From contig JACCYD010000784.1 in the NCBI GenBank assembly GCA_013696695.1, positions 1-6,189 on the forward strand: a DNA stretch of 6,189 nt, written 5' to 3'. A model generated the notes under the pieces. The model was not told the DNA's origin, made no database searches, and saw only the letters and a program-made list of their open reading frames with translations. Positions 1-6,189 of the stretch are shown one piece after another. The DNA comes from Deltaproteobacteria bacterium (GTDB lineage Bacteria; Myxococcota_A; Polyangia; Haliangiales; Haliangiaceae). Numbering within the stretch: position 1 is the stretch's first letter; each line of letters opens with the position of its first letter. The position numbers and the translations under genes were made by a program.

Positions 1-944
1 CGGAGCACGCGTTCGCCGTCGATGCGAACGAATGTTCCGTTGCGGGATCCCAGATCGGTAACGGATACCACGCCACCGGCTAACCGGAGCTCTGCATGGC
101 GACCGGAGATGAACGGGTCGTCGGGGAAGTTGATGTCGTTGTTCTCTCGACCAACCGTCACGACCTCACCGTTCGGACGGAACACCCAACCGAGCACGCC
201 ACCACGGAGCTGCTGGCGAACCTCGAGCGTCGCCGGGCGTTGAATGCTGGTGGAGTAATACGTGCCTTCGCCATCGGGCACGTCTTCGGGAACGCCGGCC
301 GGCGTCACCGCGAGCACCTGCTCGCCGACCAGCACGGTGCCACCCGTGCCGAGCTCGATGCTCGTGTTGGCGCCGATGCGCACGTAGATACCGTTCAGCG
401 ATTTCTCGTCGCGAACGAGCAGCTGGCGATCGCTGTAGACGAAGTTGGCGTGCGTCGGAGACAGGAACGGATCGTCGGGAAACGAGATCGGGCAATCGCC
501 GCGACCGGCGGGGTGTTCCTGACCGGCGAGCGTGAACGACACGCCGTCTTCACCATCGCCACGGATCAGCGTCAGCTTCGCGCGCGCCGACTGCATGGCG
601 CCGCCCATGAACAGCGTGCTGCGTCCGGGCTTCGCTCCACCACTCGGTTGCGGCGACGTTCCGCCGGCGCGCGGACCGACGCGCGTCTCGACGTCGAACG
701 GTGCCTTGATGACGATGCGCGCGCCGCAGTTCGGACAGAACTTCGTGCCGTCGGCGACGAGCGTGTTGCACTTCGCGCACGGTGACGTCGCGGGCCCAGC
801 GACCGCGGTTGCTGCTTGCGCAGGAGGGCGGCTCGCTTGCTTGGAACGCGGGTCCAGCGCAACCGCCGCTCCGCATCGCTTGCACTGCGGCACCCCGATG
901 GGGGTCAGCGCGGAGCACGCGTCGCACACGAGGCCGACGTCCAT
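1..944 (-). CDS. Double zinc-ribbon, tandem FHA-domain protein (partial, C-terminus beyond left edge)
   Basis: This reading frame is open from an ATG at 944 to the left edge: 314 codons and no stop. An in-frame TAG lies 15 bases upstream of the ATG, which fixes the N-terminus. Residues 7-24 (CxxC...CxxC: C7, C10, C21, C24) and 56-73 (C56, C59, C70, C73) form two zinc ribbons. A Pro/Gly-rich linker covers about 80-118. FHA domain 1 (about 122-215) has R148, S162, H165 and N184-G185; FHA domain 2 (about 240 to the edge) has G265-R266, S280, H283 and N302-G303-T304. These are the canonical phosphothreonine-reading positions, and both sets are intact. FHA domains bind phosphothreonine peptides, usually products of Hanks-type kinases. 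No signal peptide or membrane segment is visible, so it is probably cytoplasmic. It lies 72 bases behind the TPR/HEAT gene on the same strand. A further C-terminal domain may lie outside the window. Confidence 0.93.
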   Translation of the reverse strand, partial: MDVGLVCDACSALTPIGVPQCKRCGAAVALDPRSKQASRPPAQAATAVAGPATSPCAKCNTLVADGTKFCPNCGARIVIKAPFDVETRVGPRAGGTSPQPSGGAKPGRSTLFMGGAMQSARAKLTLIRGDGEDGVSFTLAGQEHPAGRGDCPISFPDDPFLSPTHANFVYSDRQLLVRDEKSLNGIYVRIGANTSIELGTGGTVLVGEQVLAVTPAGVPEDVPDGEGTYYSTSIQRPATLEVRQQLRGGVLGWVFRPNGEVVTVGRENNDINFPDDPFISGRHAELRLAGGVVSVTDLGSRNGTFVRIDGERVL

Positions 945-953
945 CGAGCCGAA

Positions 954-983
954 AGTCTACCCCTTTTGGAAACAGGGCGTCAA
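954..983 (-). promoter_or_regulatory. Candidate sigma-70-like promoter of the FHA gene, with a dyad in its spacer
   Basis: Read on the minus strand, TTGACG (978-983) is followed after 18 bases by TAGACT (954-959). These match the -35 and -10 consensus at 5/6 and 4/6 positions. The spacer contains an imperfect dyad, CCCTGTTTCCAAAAGGG (961-977), that could be an operator. The -10 element ends only 9 bases before the ATG at 944, so transcription from here would give an almost leaderless mRNA. No well-placed Shine-Dalgarno sequence is visible for this gene; the nearest purine run is AAAAGGGG, about 15 bases upstream. Chance matches of this quality occur, and the gene could equally be read through from upstream. 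Confidence 0.28.
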
Positions 984-1016
984 AGAACGGACCTTCGGAG
1001 ATGCCTGTACTTTTCG

Positions 1017-4000
1017 TCAGCTACCCGCTGCGGCCCGGACGATCGGCTCGGGATCGCGCGCCAGCTCGGCCCGCCGCTTCTGGGCTCGTTCGTCCTTCGC
1101 ACCGGCCAGCGCCCGGGCAACCGCGGCGCGAACCTGTGCGACGTCGTCGTGGGATAGCTTGAGGAGCGCTTCTAGCCCGGCGCTCCCTCCGCCGAGAAGT
1201 CCCCGGCCGAGGGCTTCGGCGACCGCCTCGCGGACGAAGCTGGAGCTGTCGGTCGCTGCTTTGACCAATGCAGCGGGGTCCCCCTTGTCGCCAAGCTTGC
1301 CGAGGGCCTGCGCGGCGACCCGGCGGTCGGGCCACATCCCGCTCGCCAGCGTCTTGGTCAGCGCCCGGACCAGCTCCACAGGAGGCTGCCCCCGGGCGGC
1401 GAGCACGGCGATCGAGCTCATCGCGGATGCGCGCACCTGGTCGGCCGGATCAGCCAGCGCCTTCGTGATCGCCGCGGCCGCGACCGCTCGGCCTGGGGTG
1501 TCGTCGAGCTTCGCGATCACCGAGACCGCGAGGGCGCGGACCTTCGGATCGTCGCTGCTGAGCTGGGTTTGGATCGCGGGGCCGATCGCCTGGCCAATTT
1601 TCGCGAACGCCGCATTGACCTTGGCGTCCCGGGTGGTGGGCGTCAGCGCACCGAGTGAGAGTACTGGTGAGTGAGGGGCGCTACTGTCGAGATCCGCGAG
1701 CACGGACAACACGACGTCGCGATGTTCGCCGAGCGCGTCGAGCAGGCCCTTCGCGATGTCGTCGGCGTGGTCGGCGACCAGCTTGCCCGGCGGGGCTTGC
1801 CTCGGCAGGTTGCCGGGCAGTCCGTCGAGCGCGCTCGGGGCGTCGTACTTGCTCCCCTTCACCGGGTATTCGCCGAACGACCCTGCGCCGGCGGGGGGGA
1901 GGCCGGCGTTCGAGACCCGACCGATCGCCCACACCAGCTCGTCGGACGACCGACCGGCACGCGCGTAGTACGCCCGGATCAGCGGGCCGAGCGCCTTCGC
2001 ATCGCCGAGCTGGCCGAGCGACCACGCGGCGAGGCGCTGAGCCTCCCCGCGGTTGTCGACCAGCGCACCGAGCAGGGCAGGGATGCCCGCGTTCGACTTG
2101 CGGACGCCGATCGCATACGCGCAGGCCGCGCGGGTGACGTCGTCCTTGCGGGCATCGCCGAGCGTCGCGACCGCCGCACCGACGACGCGGCCGTCGTCGA
2201 TCTGCGCGAGACCGAGACACGCGAGCGTCTGGACCGATGGCCGGCGATCGGTGAGCGCCTTGAGCAGTGCCGGCACCGCACGCTTGTCGCCGGAGCGACC
2301 GAGCGTGAACGTCGCCGCCTCGCGCATCGCGAGCTCCGGGTGCTCCATCAACGGAAGCACGTCGGTGAGCACGCGCGGATCGCCGAGGCGCCCCGCCGCG
2401 ATCAGCGCGTCGACGCGAACCTCGCGCTCGAGCGCTTCGGTCAGCGTGCCGATGTAGCGCGCGTCGCGCTGTGGCTCCTGGCGCGCCATGTGGACGAGCG
2501 GCGCGGCCGCGCCCTTGTTGCCGAGGTGGCCGAGCACGGCGACCGCGACGCGCTGTTGCGTCGCTTCCTTCTCGTCGCGCAGTGCCTCGAGCAGCGGCTG
2601 CAGACCGTGACCGCCGACGCGGATCAGCTCCGCGCGTGCGGCCTTCTTGACGTCGTCACTGCCGTGCCGCTCGCGCTCGACCAGGCGAGGCACGTAGCGC
2701 AGATACAGATCGACGAGCACGCGCCGATACACCGGCTTGTGCGCCATCATGAAGGCGAGCGGCGACAGCACCTTCTCGAGCTCGCCGAGGGTATCGGTCA
2801 TCTCTTCGAGGGCGATCGCTTCGCGCGCTGCGCGGGCGATGTCTTCCTCGCTCGTCGAGTGGCGAAGCACGTCGCGCAGCAGGGCCGTCGCCTTGAGCGG
2901 CGTGCCGGCCTGGATGTAGAGCTGCGACAGCGCGAACTGCGCCTTCGGGTTGTGGGTGTTTCGCGCGAGCACCTTCTCGTAGGTCGTGATCGCCTCCGAG
3001 AACTGCTGCATCGCGACGTAGCCCTCGGCCAGCTTCTCGTAGCCGCTCGGGTTGTTCGGCGACAGCGCGATCGCCTTCTCGCGCCACTCGCGCGATTCCT
3101 TGTCGAGCCGCTGATCCATCTTGATGTCGGCGATCGTGTGGAACATCTCGGCCTGACGGCTCTGCACCTTCGCGGCGAGCTCCTGCGCGAGCGCGATCGC
3201 GGGCTCGAACTTGCGACTGAAGCGGTAGTGCTTGATCAGCTCGAGCACGAGCTCCTGATCTTCGGGCACGCGCTTGTGGAGCTGCGCGAGCACCGCCTCG
3301 GGCTGACCCTTTTCCTGCTTGCCGGTCTTCGAGTAGTACTCGACGAGGAAGTAGCCGAACTCGATCGTCGCCGGATCGTTATTGGTGCCGTTGGCGAAGC
3401 CGTCACTCCACTTCTTCTTGAACTGCGGCTCGCGCGCGCCGAACCGCGTGACGATCGAGACGTACTTGCGCCGGATATCTCTCCGCGCCATGCGATCGGT
3501 CGGCTTGACCAGGAGCGCGAGCACCTTGTCGAGATCCGCGAGCGCTTCCGCGTACAGTTTCTGCGTCTCGTAGACCTGGGCGCGGCCCTTGAAGTACTCG
3601 GGGTTCTTGTCGTCGAGCTTGATCGCCTTCGCGTAGTTCGCGAGGGCTTCGGTGGGATTGCCGTGCTCGTTCAGCACCTCGCCGAGCTTGGCGAACGCGC
3701 CGGCCTTGTTGAACGTGCCGAGCTTGTTCCACACCAGCAACGCGCGCTTCTTGTCCTGCTTCTGCCAGTACTGCTCGCCGAGCGCGACGATGTGGCCGAG
3801 ATCGTCCGGCTCGAGCTTCGCGAGCTTTTCGAACTGCGCGATCGCGAGCTCTTCTTTGCCCCAGCGCTGGTAGAGATCCGCGATCGCGGCGATCACGCCG
3901 GCGTCACTCGGGAACCGCGTCTGCAGGCGCGACAGCACCTCCATCGCCTTCTTGTCCTGGCCGCGGCGCGCGTAGCGATCGGCGAGGTCGAGCTGGAAGC

Positions 4001-5111
4001 GCGCGTCACCCGGTGCGGCGCGCACGACGGCCTCGTACTGGACGAGCGCTTCGTCGTCGCGACCCGAGTTCTCGAGCAGCGTGATCAGCCGGCGCTGGGT
4101 GTCGAGCTCGAACGGGCTCTTCGCGACCGCCTTCTTGAGCGCGTTGATCGCCTTGTCCTGGGCGCCGGTCTCCTCGTAGAGCTTGCCGAGCGTCGACCAC
4201 TCGAAGTGGCCGCGCCCGCCCTCGGGCCACTCTTTTTCGTACTGCGCGAGCAGCGCGGGCAGCGCCTGCTTCTTGCGATAGATGTCGACGATGCGACCGG
4301 TGAGCTCGACCTCGAGGTAGTAGCCCTTCGGTGCGAGCTTGATCGCGCGGCGATACTCCGCGATCGCGTCCTCGTCCCTGCCCATCTGATCGAACGCTTG
4401 CCCGCGGCGTGCGACGACTTCGATCCGGCGCGCAGGATCGCCGCCGAGCAGCTTCTCTGCCGAGGCGTAGCTCTCGAGCGCGATCTCGCGCTTGCCCGCG
4501 GCGAGCATCGCGTCGCCACGCTCGATCCACAGCTGGGCGTTGTTCGGATCGAGATCGAGGAACTGCTTGAAGTACGCGTTGGCAGCGTCGACGTCGTTGG
4601 TGGCGAGCGCGAGGTCGGCGAGGGCGCGGAGCGCCTTCTTCTTCATGTCCTTCTGCGACGAGTGCGTGAGCGCCTTGTCGTACGCGGCGCGCGCTTCCTT
4701 GTTCTTGCCGCTCCCCTTGTGAACCTCACCGATCACGAGCCAGGTGGCCGGGTCGGCATCCTTCTTCGCGACGGCCTTGCCCCACGCGTCGAGGGCGCGT
4801 GGATCGTCGCCGGTCTTGCGATAGAGATGGCCGAGCACGACGTGCGTCGCCCAGTCATCCGACTTCGCGAGCGCCTTGGTGAGCTCCTCCTTGAGGAGAT
4901 CCACCGTGCGATAGCGGCGATACTTTTCGAGCAGCTTCGCGAGCGCACCGGCATCGTGCGGGTTCTTCGCGAGGATCGCCTTGTAGATCGCGATCTCTTT
5001 CGGATCGAACGGATCGCGCTGAACGCCCCAGTCATCGGGAGCCGATTGCGCGGCTCGCGGAACACCGGTTGCGAGCGCACACGCGACGAGCAGAAACCCC
5101 AGGCGCCTCAT
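1017..5111 (-). CDS. Large exported TPR + HEAT repeat scaffold protein
   Basis: A protein of about 1364 residues, counted from the ATG at 5111. An in-frame GTG at 5138 would add nine residues; the ATG is preferred because it gives a compact signal sequence: MRR, hydrophobic LGFLLVACALATGV, then a likely cleavage near residues 23-24. LVAC (8-11) also fits a lipobox, so lipoprotein export is possible. Residues about 35-750 form an array of roughly 18-20 TPR units (examples: ARAAYDKAL, AIAEYRRAIKLAP, AITTYEKVLARN), interrupted near 535-575 by a basic, TPR-poor stretch. After a helical connector (about 765-815), residues 818-1364 are HEAT/PBS-lyase-like repeats (examples: MREAATFTLGRSGDKRAVPALLKAL, VREAVAEALGRGLLG), broken at about 1064-1107 by a Gly/Pro-rich loop. 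No catalytic motif is seen. Both repeat types bind proteins, so a periplasmic or outer-membrane assembly scaffold is inferred. It sits between a PilZ gene (63 bases upstream) and an FHA gene. The specific function is not recognised. Confidence 0.93.
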   Translation of the reverse strand: MRRLGFLLVACALATGVPRAAQSAPDDWGVQRDPFDPKEIAIYKAILAKNPHDAGALAKLLEKYRRYRTVDLLKEELTKALAKSDDWATHVVLGHLYRKTGDDPRALDAWGKAVAKKDADPATWLVIGEVHKGSGKNKEARAAYDKALTHSSQKDMKKKALRALADLALATNDVDAANAYFKQFLDLDPNNAQLWIERGDAMLAAGKREIALESYASAEKLLGGDPARRIEVVARRGQAFDQMGRDEDAIAEYRRAIKLAPKGYYLEVELTGRIVDIYRKKQALPALLAQYEKEWPEGGRGHFEWSTLGKLYEETGAQDKAINALKKAVAKSPFELDTQRRLITLLENSGRDDEALVQYEAVVRAAPGDARFQLDLADRYARRGQDKKAMEVLSRLQTRFPSDAGVIAAIADLYQRWGKEELAIAQFEKLAKLEPDDLGHIVALGEQYWQKQDKKRALLVWNKLGTFNKAGAFAKLGEVLNEHGNPTEALANYAKAIKLDDKNPEYFKGRAQVYETQKLYAEALADLDKVLALLVKPTDRMARRDIRRKYVSIVTRFGAREPQFKKKWSDGFANGTNNDPATIEFGYFLVEYYSKTGKQEKGQPEAVLAQLHKRVPEDQELVLELIKHYRFSRKFEPAIALAQELAAKVQSRQAEMFHTIADIKMDQRLDKESREWREKAIALSPNNPSGYEKLAEGYVAMQQFSEAITTYEKVLARNTHNPKAQFALSQLYIQAGTPLKATALLRDVLRHSTSEEDIARAAREAIALEEMTDTLGELEKVLSPLAFMMAHKPVYRRVLVDLYLRYVPRLVERERHGSDDVKKAARAELIRVGGHGLQPLLEALRDEKEATQQRVAVAVLGHLGNKGAAAPLVHMARQEPQRDARYIGTLTEALEREVRVDALIAAGRLGDPRVLTDVLPLMEHPELAMREAATFTLGRSGDKRAVPALLKALTDRRPSVQTLACLGLAQIDDGRVVGAAVATLGDARKDDVTRAACAYAIGVRKSNAGIPALLGALVDNRGEAQRLAAWSLGQLGDAKALGPLIRAYYARAGRSSDELVWAIGRVSNAGLPPAGAGSFGEYPVKGSKYDAPSALDGLPGNLPRQAPPGKLVADHADDIAKGLLDALGEHRDVVLSVLADLDSSAPHSPVLSLGALTPTTRDAKVNAAFAKIGQAIGPAIQTQLSSDDPKVRALAVSVIAKLDDTPGRAVAAAAITKALADPADQVRASAMSSIAVLAARGQPPVELVRALTKTLASGMWPDRRVAAQALGKLGDKGDPAALVKAATDSSSFVREAVAEALGRGLLGGGSAGLEALLKLSHDDVAQVRAAVARALAGAKDERAQKRRAELARDPEPIVRAAAGS

Positions 5112-5174
5112 CGGACGATCATAGCGTTTGATCGCCACGACGCCCGCGGGATCACGGGGATATCGAGCGGTGCG

Positions 5175-5537
5175 TCACGCGCGAATGCGAGCGAGGATCG
5201 TGCCGAGGTTCTTGCGGCGGAGCTCGATACAAAAGTCGCGGACGACGCGGGCCTGGCTGCGCGCCATCGCCAGAAATCGCACCCCGAGGCCGGACGCCAG
5301 GTGATCGTCCTTGCGATAGCAAATCTGACCCGACGCCCAGATCGAGTCCTCGACGCCCGGGAGCTCGATCTCGAGGCCGACGACGAGGCCGGGAGGTGGC
5401 GCCAGCAGGCTGAGGGCCGACAGACTGATGCCGGTATCGGAGAGATTTCCAGCGATCCCACGCACGGGCCGGTCGTGGACATAGGAGGTCACCATCGTCT
5501 CGAACGGAACACGAAAGCCAAGTCGACGCTCTTGCAC
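5175..5537 (-). CDS. PilZ-domain protein (probable cyclic-di-GMP receptor)
   Basis: A 120-residue protein from the GTG at 5537, or 123 residues from a GTG at 5546. The inner GTG is preferred because GAGGGGTGA (5543-5551) lies 5 bases before it as a good ribosome binding site, whereas the outer GTG lies inside that site. It is a single PilZ domain. The N-terminal RRLGFR (residues 4-9) supplies the RxxxR motif, and NLSDTG (31-36) supplies the (D/N)xSxxG motif that together wrap a c-di-GMP dimer in the family. The barrel ends near GLGVRF (83-88). The C-terminus (about 90-120) is a basic, probably helical tail ending LGTILARIRA. There is no signal peptide or output domain, so it is likely a cytoplasmic adaptor acting through a partner protein. 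It is the first gene of the probable minus-strand operon and is divergent from the C-ring-like gene. Confidence 0.92.
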   Translation of the reverse strand: MQERRLGFRVPFETMVTSYVHDRPVRGIAGNLSDTGISLSALSLLAPPPGLVVGLEIELPGVEDSIWASGQICYRKDDHLASGLGVRFLAMARSQARVVRDFCIELRRKNLGTILARIRA

Positions 5538-5542
5538 GGATG

Positions 5543-5551
5543 TCACCCCTC
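5543..5551 (-). promoter_or_regulatory. Ribosome binding site of the PilZ gene
   Basis: GAGGGGTGA on the minus strand is close to the complement of the 16S rRNA 3' end. It stands 5 bases before the GTG at 5537. It overlaps the alternative GTG at 5546, which argues that 5537 is the true start. Confidence 0.7.
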
Positions 5552-5562
5552 TGCGGTCAGAT

Positions 5563-5579
5563 GTAGGATAAAAGCCTAC
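5563..5579. repeat. Short inverted repeat upstream of the PilZ gene
   Basis: GTAGG-ATAAAAG-CCTAC has perfect 5-base arms around a 7-base A/T-rich centre. It lies about 25-40 bases upstream of the PilZ start, next to the weak candidate -10 element. This is a plausible position for a repressor or activator site. Arms this short can arise by chance. Confidence 0.35.
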
Positions 5580-5685
5580 CAGTGCTGGCGGCTCCGCCCA
5601 ATTTTTCGGTTTTTCGACTCGGGCTCGGGCTCGCTCGCCTCACCAACCCGCCACGCTACCTCCTACCGTGACCTCGTCCCCTCGC

Positions 5686-6189
5686 ATGTTTCCGTTCGAG
5701 CAGCTCGCGAAGGTCGGCCGCGACGAGCTCGCGATCCACGGGGCGATCGCGAGGCAGCTCGCGGCTCGTTCACGCGGTGCTCGCTTCGAGCTCGCGGGCG
5801 GGCGCCTCGAGAAGCTGGTCAGTGGTCCGGTGCGCGTGACGTCGATCCGTCGCGCCGCGCCGGCGTTCGATCCCAACGCGGTGCACGCCGAGTTGCGGTT
5901 CGGGTCGCACGCGATCGCGGTCGCGGCATCGGGGGCGATTCGCGTGATCACCCAGCGCTTGCTGGGCGGTCCCGACGAGATCGCGGCGCCGCGCCCACCG
6001 ACGGCAGCGGAGCACGCGATCTGGGCGCTGCTCCTCGCAGCCGCGGTCGCCGACGCACGGATCGCCGCCGACGTGTGGCCGCTGTCCGAAGCCGCGCGCA
6101 CGATCCACGAGCGCGCGCTGATGACGCTGCAGCGCGAGATCGCGGAGCGCGAGGAGCGCATCGGGCGCGGCGGCATGATCGTGGAGGAG
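5686..6189 (+). CDS. FliM/SctQ-like C-ring protein, N-terminal part (partial, tentative)
   Basis: This frame is open from the ATG at 5686 to the right edge: 168 codons with typical high-GC codon use. An in-frame GTG at 5668 would add six residues; neither start has a clear Shine-Dalgarno site. The N-terminus MFPFEQLAKVGRDELAIHGA, and later the run FGSHAIAVAASGAIRVITQRLLGGP (about 72-96) followed by PRPPTAAEHAIWALLLAAA, recall the SctQ/FliM pattern. That pattern is a strand-rich stretch, a helix with RLLGG, then an 'LTPxE' helix. Those proteins form the cytoplasmic C-ring or sorting platform of type III secretion systems or flagella. The last visible part (about 134-168) is unlike the family: a charged helix, ERALMTLQREIAEREERIG, that may be a coiled coil. 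The family call rests on remembered pattern only. The gene itself is well supported by codon use; the long minus-strand frame opposite is Ser/Arg-rich and looks like a shadow. Confidence 0.6.
   Translation, partial: MFPFEQLAKVGRDELAIHGAIARQLAARSRGARFELAGGRLEKLVSGPVRVTSIRRAAPAFDPNAVHAELRFGSHAIAVAASGAIRVITQRLLGGPDEIAAPRPPTAAEHAIWALLLAAAVADARIAADVWPLSEAARTIHERALMTLQREIAEREERIGRGGMIVEE

Larger units (their letters stand above)
5538..5667. promoter_or_regulatory. Divergent intergenic control region
   Basis: About 130 non-coding bases between two divergent genes must carry promoters for both. It includes two consecutive 8-base units, TTTTTCGG and TTTTTCGA (5602-5617), the most A/T-rich stretch in the window. 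Next to them is a dyad, GGCG-GCTC-CGCC (5587-5598). On the minus strand the A-tracts precede TTGGGC, then 17 bases, then TAGGCT, a weak -35/-10 pair with an UP-element-like upstream tract. A CTCGGG repeat follows near 5618-5630. No convincing promoter for the plus-strand gene was found, and neither of its possible starts has a clear Shine-Dalgarno sequence. Confidence 0.5.

Noticed and set aside
96..785. Plus-strand frame of 229 codons
   Set aside because: Antisense to both FHA domains; Arg/Ala-rich with no motif.
550..927. Minus-strand frame of 125 codons
   Set aside because: Same strand as the FHA gene but a different frame. The product is Arg-rich and lacks structure, while the true frame carries zinc ribbons and FHA motifs.
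532..1674. Plus-strand frame of 380 codons
   Set aside because: It lies antisense to the FHA gene and the 3' end of the TPR/HEAT gene, both with clear domains. The product is Ala/Ser/Arg-rich with no recognisable motif, as expected of a shadow frame in GC-rich DNA.
5118..5123. TATGAT on the minus strand as a -10 box for the TPR/HEAT gene
   Set aside because: It matches TATAAT at 5/6, but no -35-like hexamer lies 16-18 bases upstream. It would place the transcript start at the ATG itself; the PilZ gene directly upstream makes co-transcription simpler.
5587..5614. Hairpin plus T-runs as an intrinsic terminator
   Set aside because: The stem is only 4 bases and no plus-strand gene ends before it; kept only as part of the control region.
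6119..6123. TGATG stop/start overlap suggesting one gene ends and another begins at 6121
   Set aside because: The TGA is in a frame that is not coding upstream. The ATG is in frame with the gene starting at 5686, so it is an internal methionine.
5640..6176. Minus-strand frame of 178 codons opposite the right-edge gene
   Set aside because: Ser/Arg/Ala-rich composition typical of the antisense of GC-rich codons; the plus-strand frame has normal codon use and protein-like composition.

Overview
The window is GC-rich (roughly two thirds G+C) bacterial DNA, densely coding, with a strong G/C preference at third codon positions. The protein content suits a predatory or social deltaproteobacterium (Myxococcota): FHA domains joined to zinc ribbons, a PilZ protein, and a very long exported TPR/HEAT repeat protein. 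This placement is an inference from protein style; no phylogenetic marker gene is present.

Layout: three genes lie on the minus strand and are read from right to left. They are a PilZ-domain protein (start 5537, stop 5175), a ~1364-residue exported TPR plus HEAT repeat protein (start 5111, stop 1017), and a double-zinc-ribbon, tandem-FHA protein (start 944) that runs off the left edge. The gaps are 63 and 72 bases, so one operon is plausible, although a candidate internal promoter precedes the FHA gene. Divergently, on the plus strand, a partial gene (start 5686 or 5668) runs off the right edge. Its N-terminal part resembles the FliM/SctQ family of flagellar or type III secretion C-ring proteins, but this call is tentative. 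The ~130-base divergent intergenic region holds A/T tracts, a small inverted repeat and a hairpin-like dyad.

How they may work together (inference): PilZ is a cyclic-di-GMP receptor module, FHA domains read phosphothreonine, and the TPR/HEAT solenoid is an envelope-side protein scaffold. PilZ proteins such as YcgR are known to act on flagellar C-ring proteins. A PilZ gene divergent from a C-ring-like gene therefore suggests a second-messenger- and phosphorylation-controlled envelope or secretion machine. Both edge genes are incomplete, so this remains a hypothesis. No RNA genes, mobile elements or CRISPR arrays were seen.
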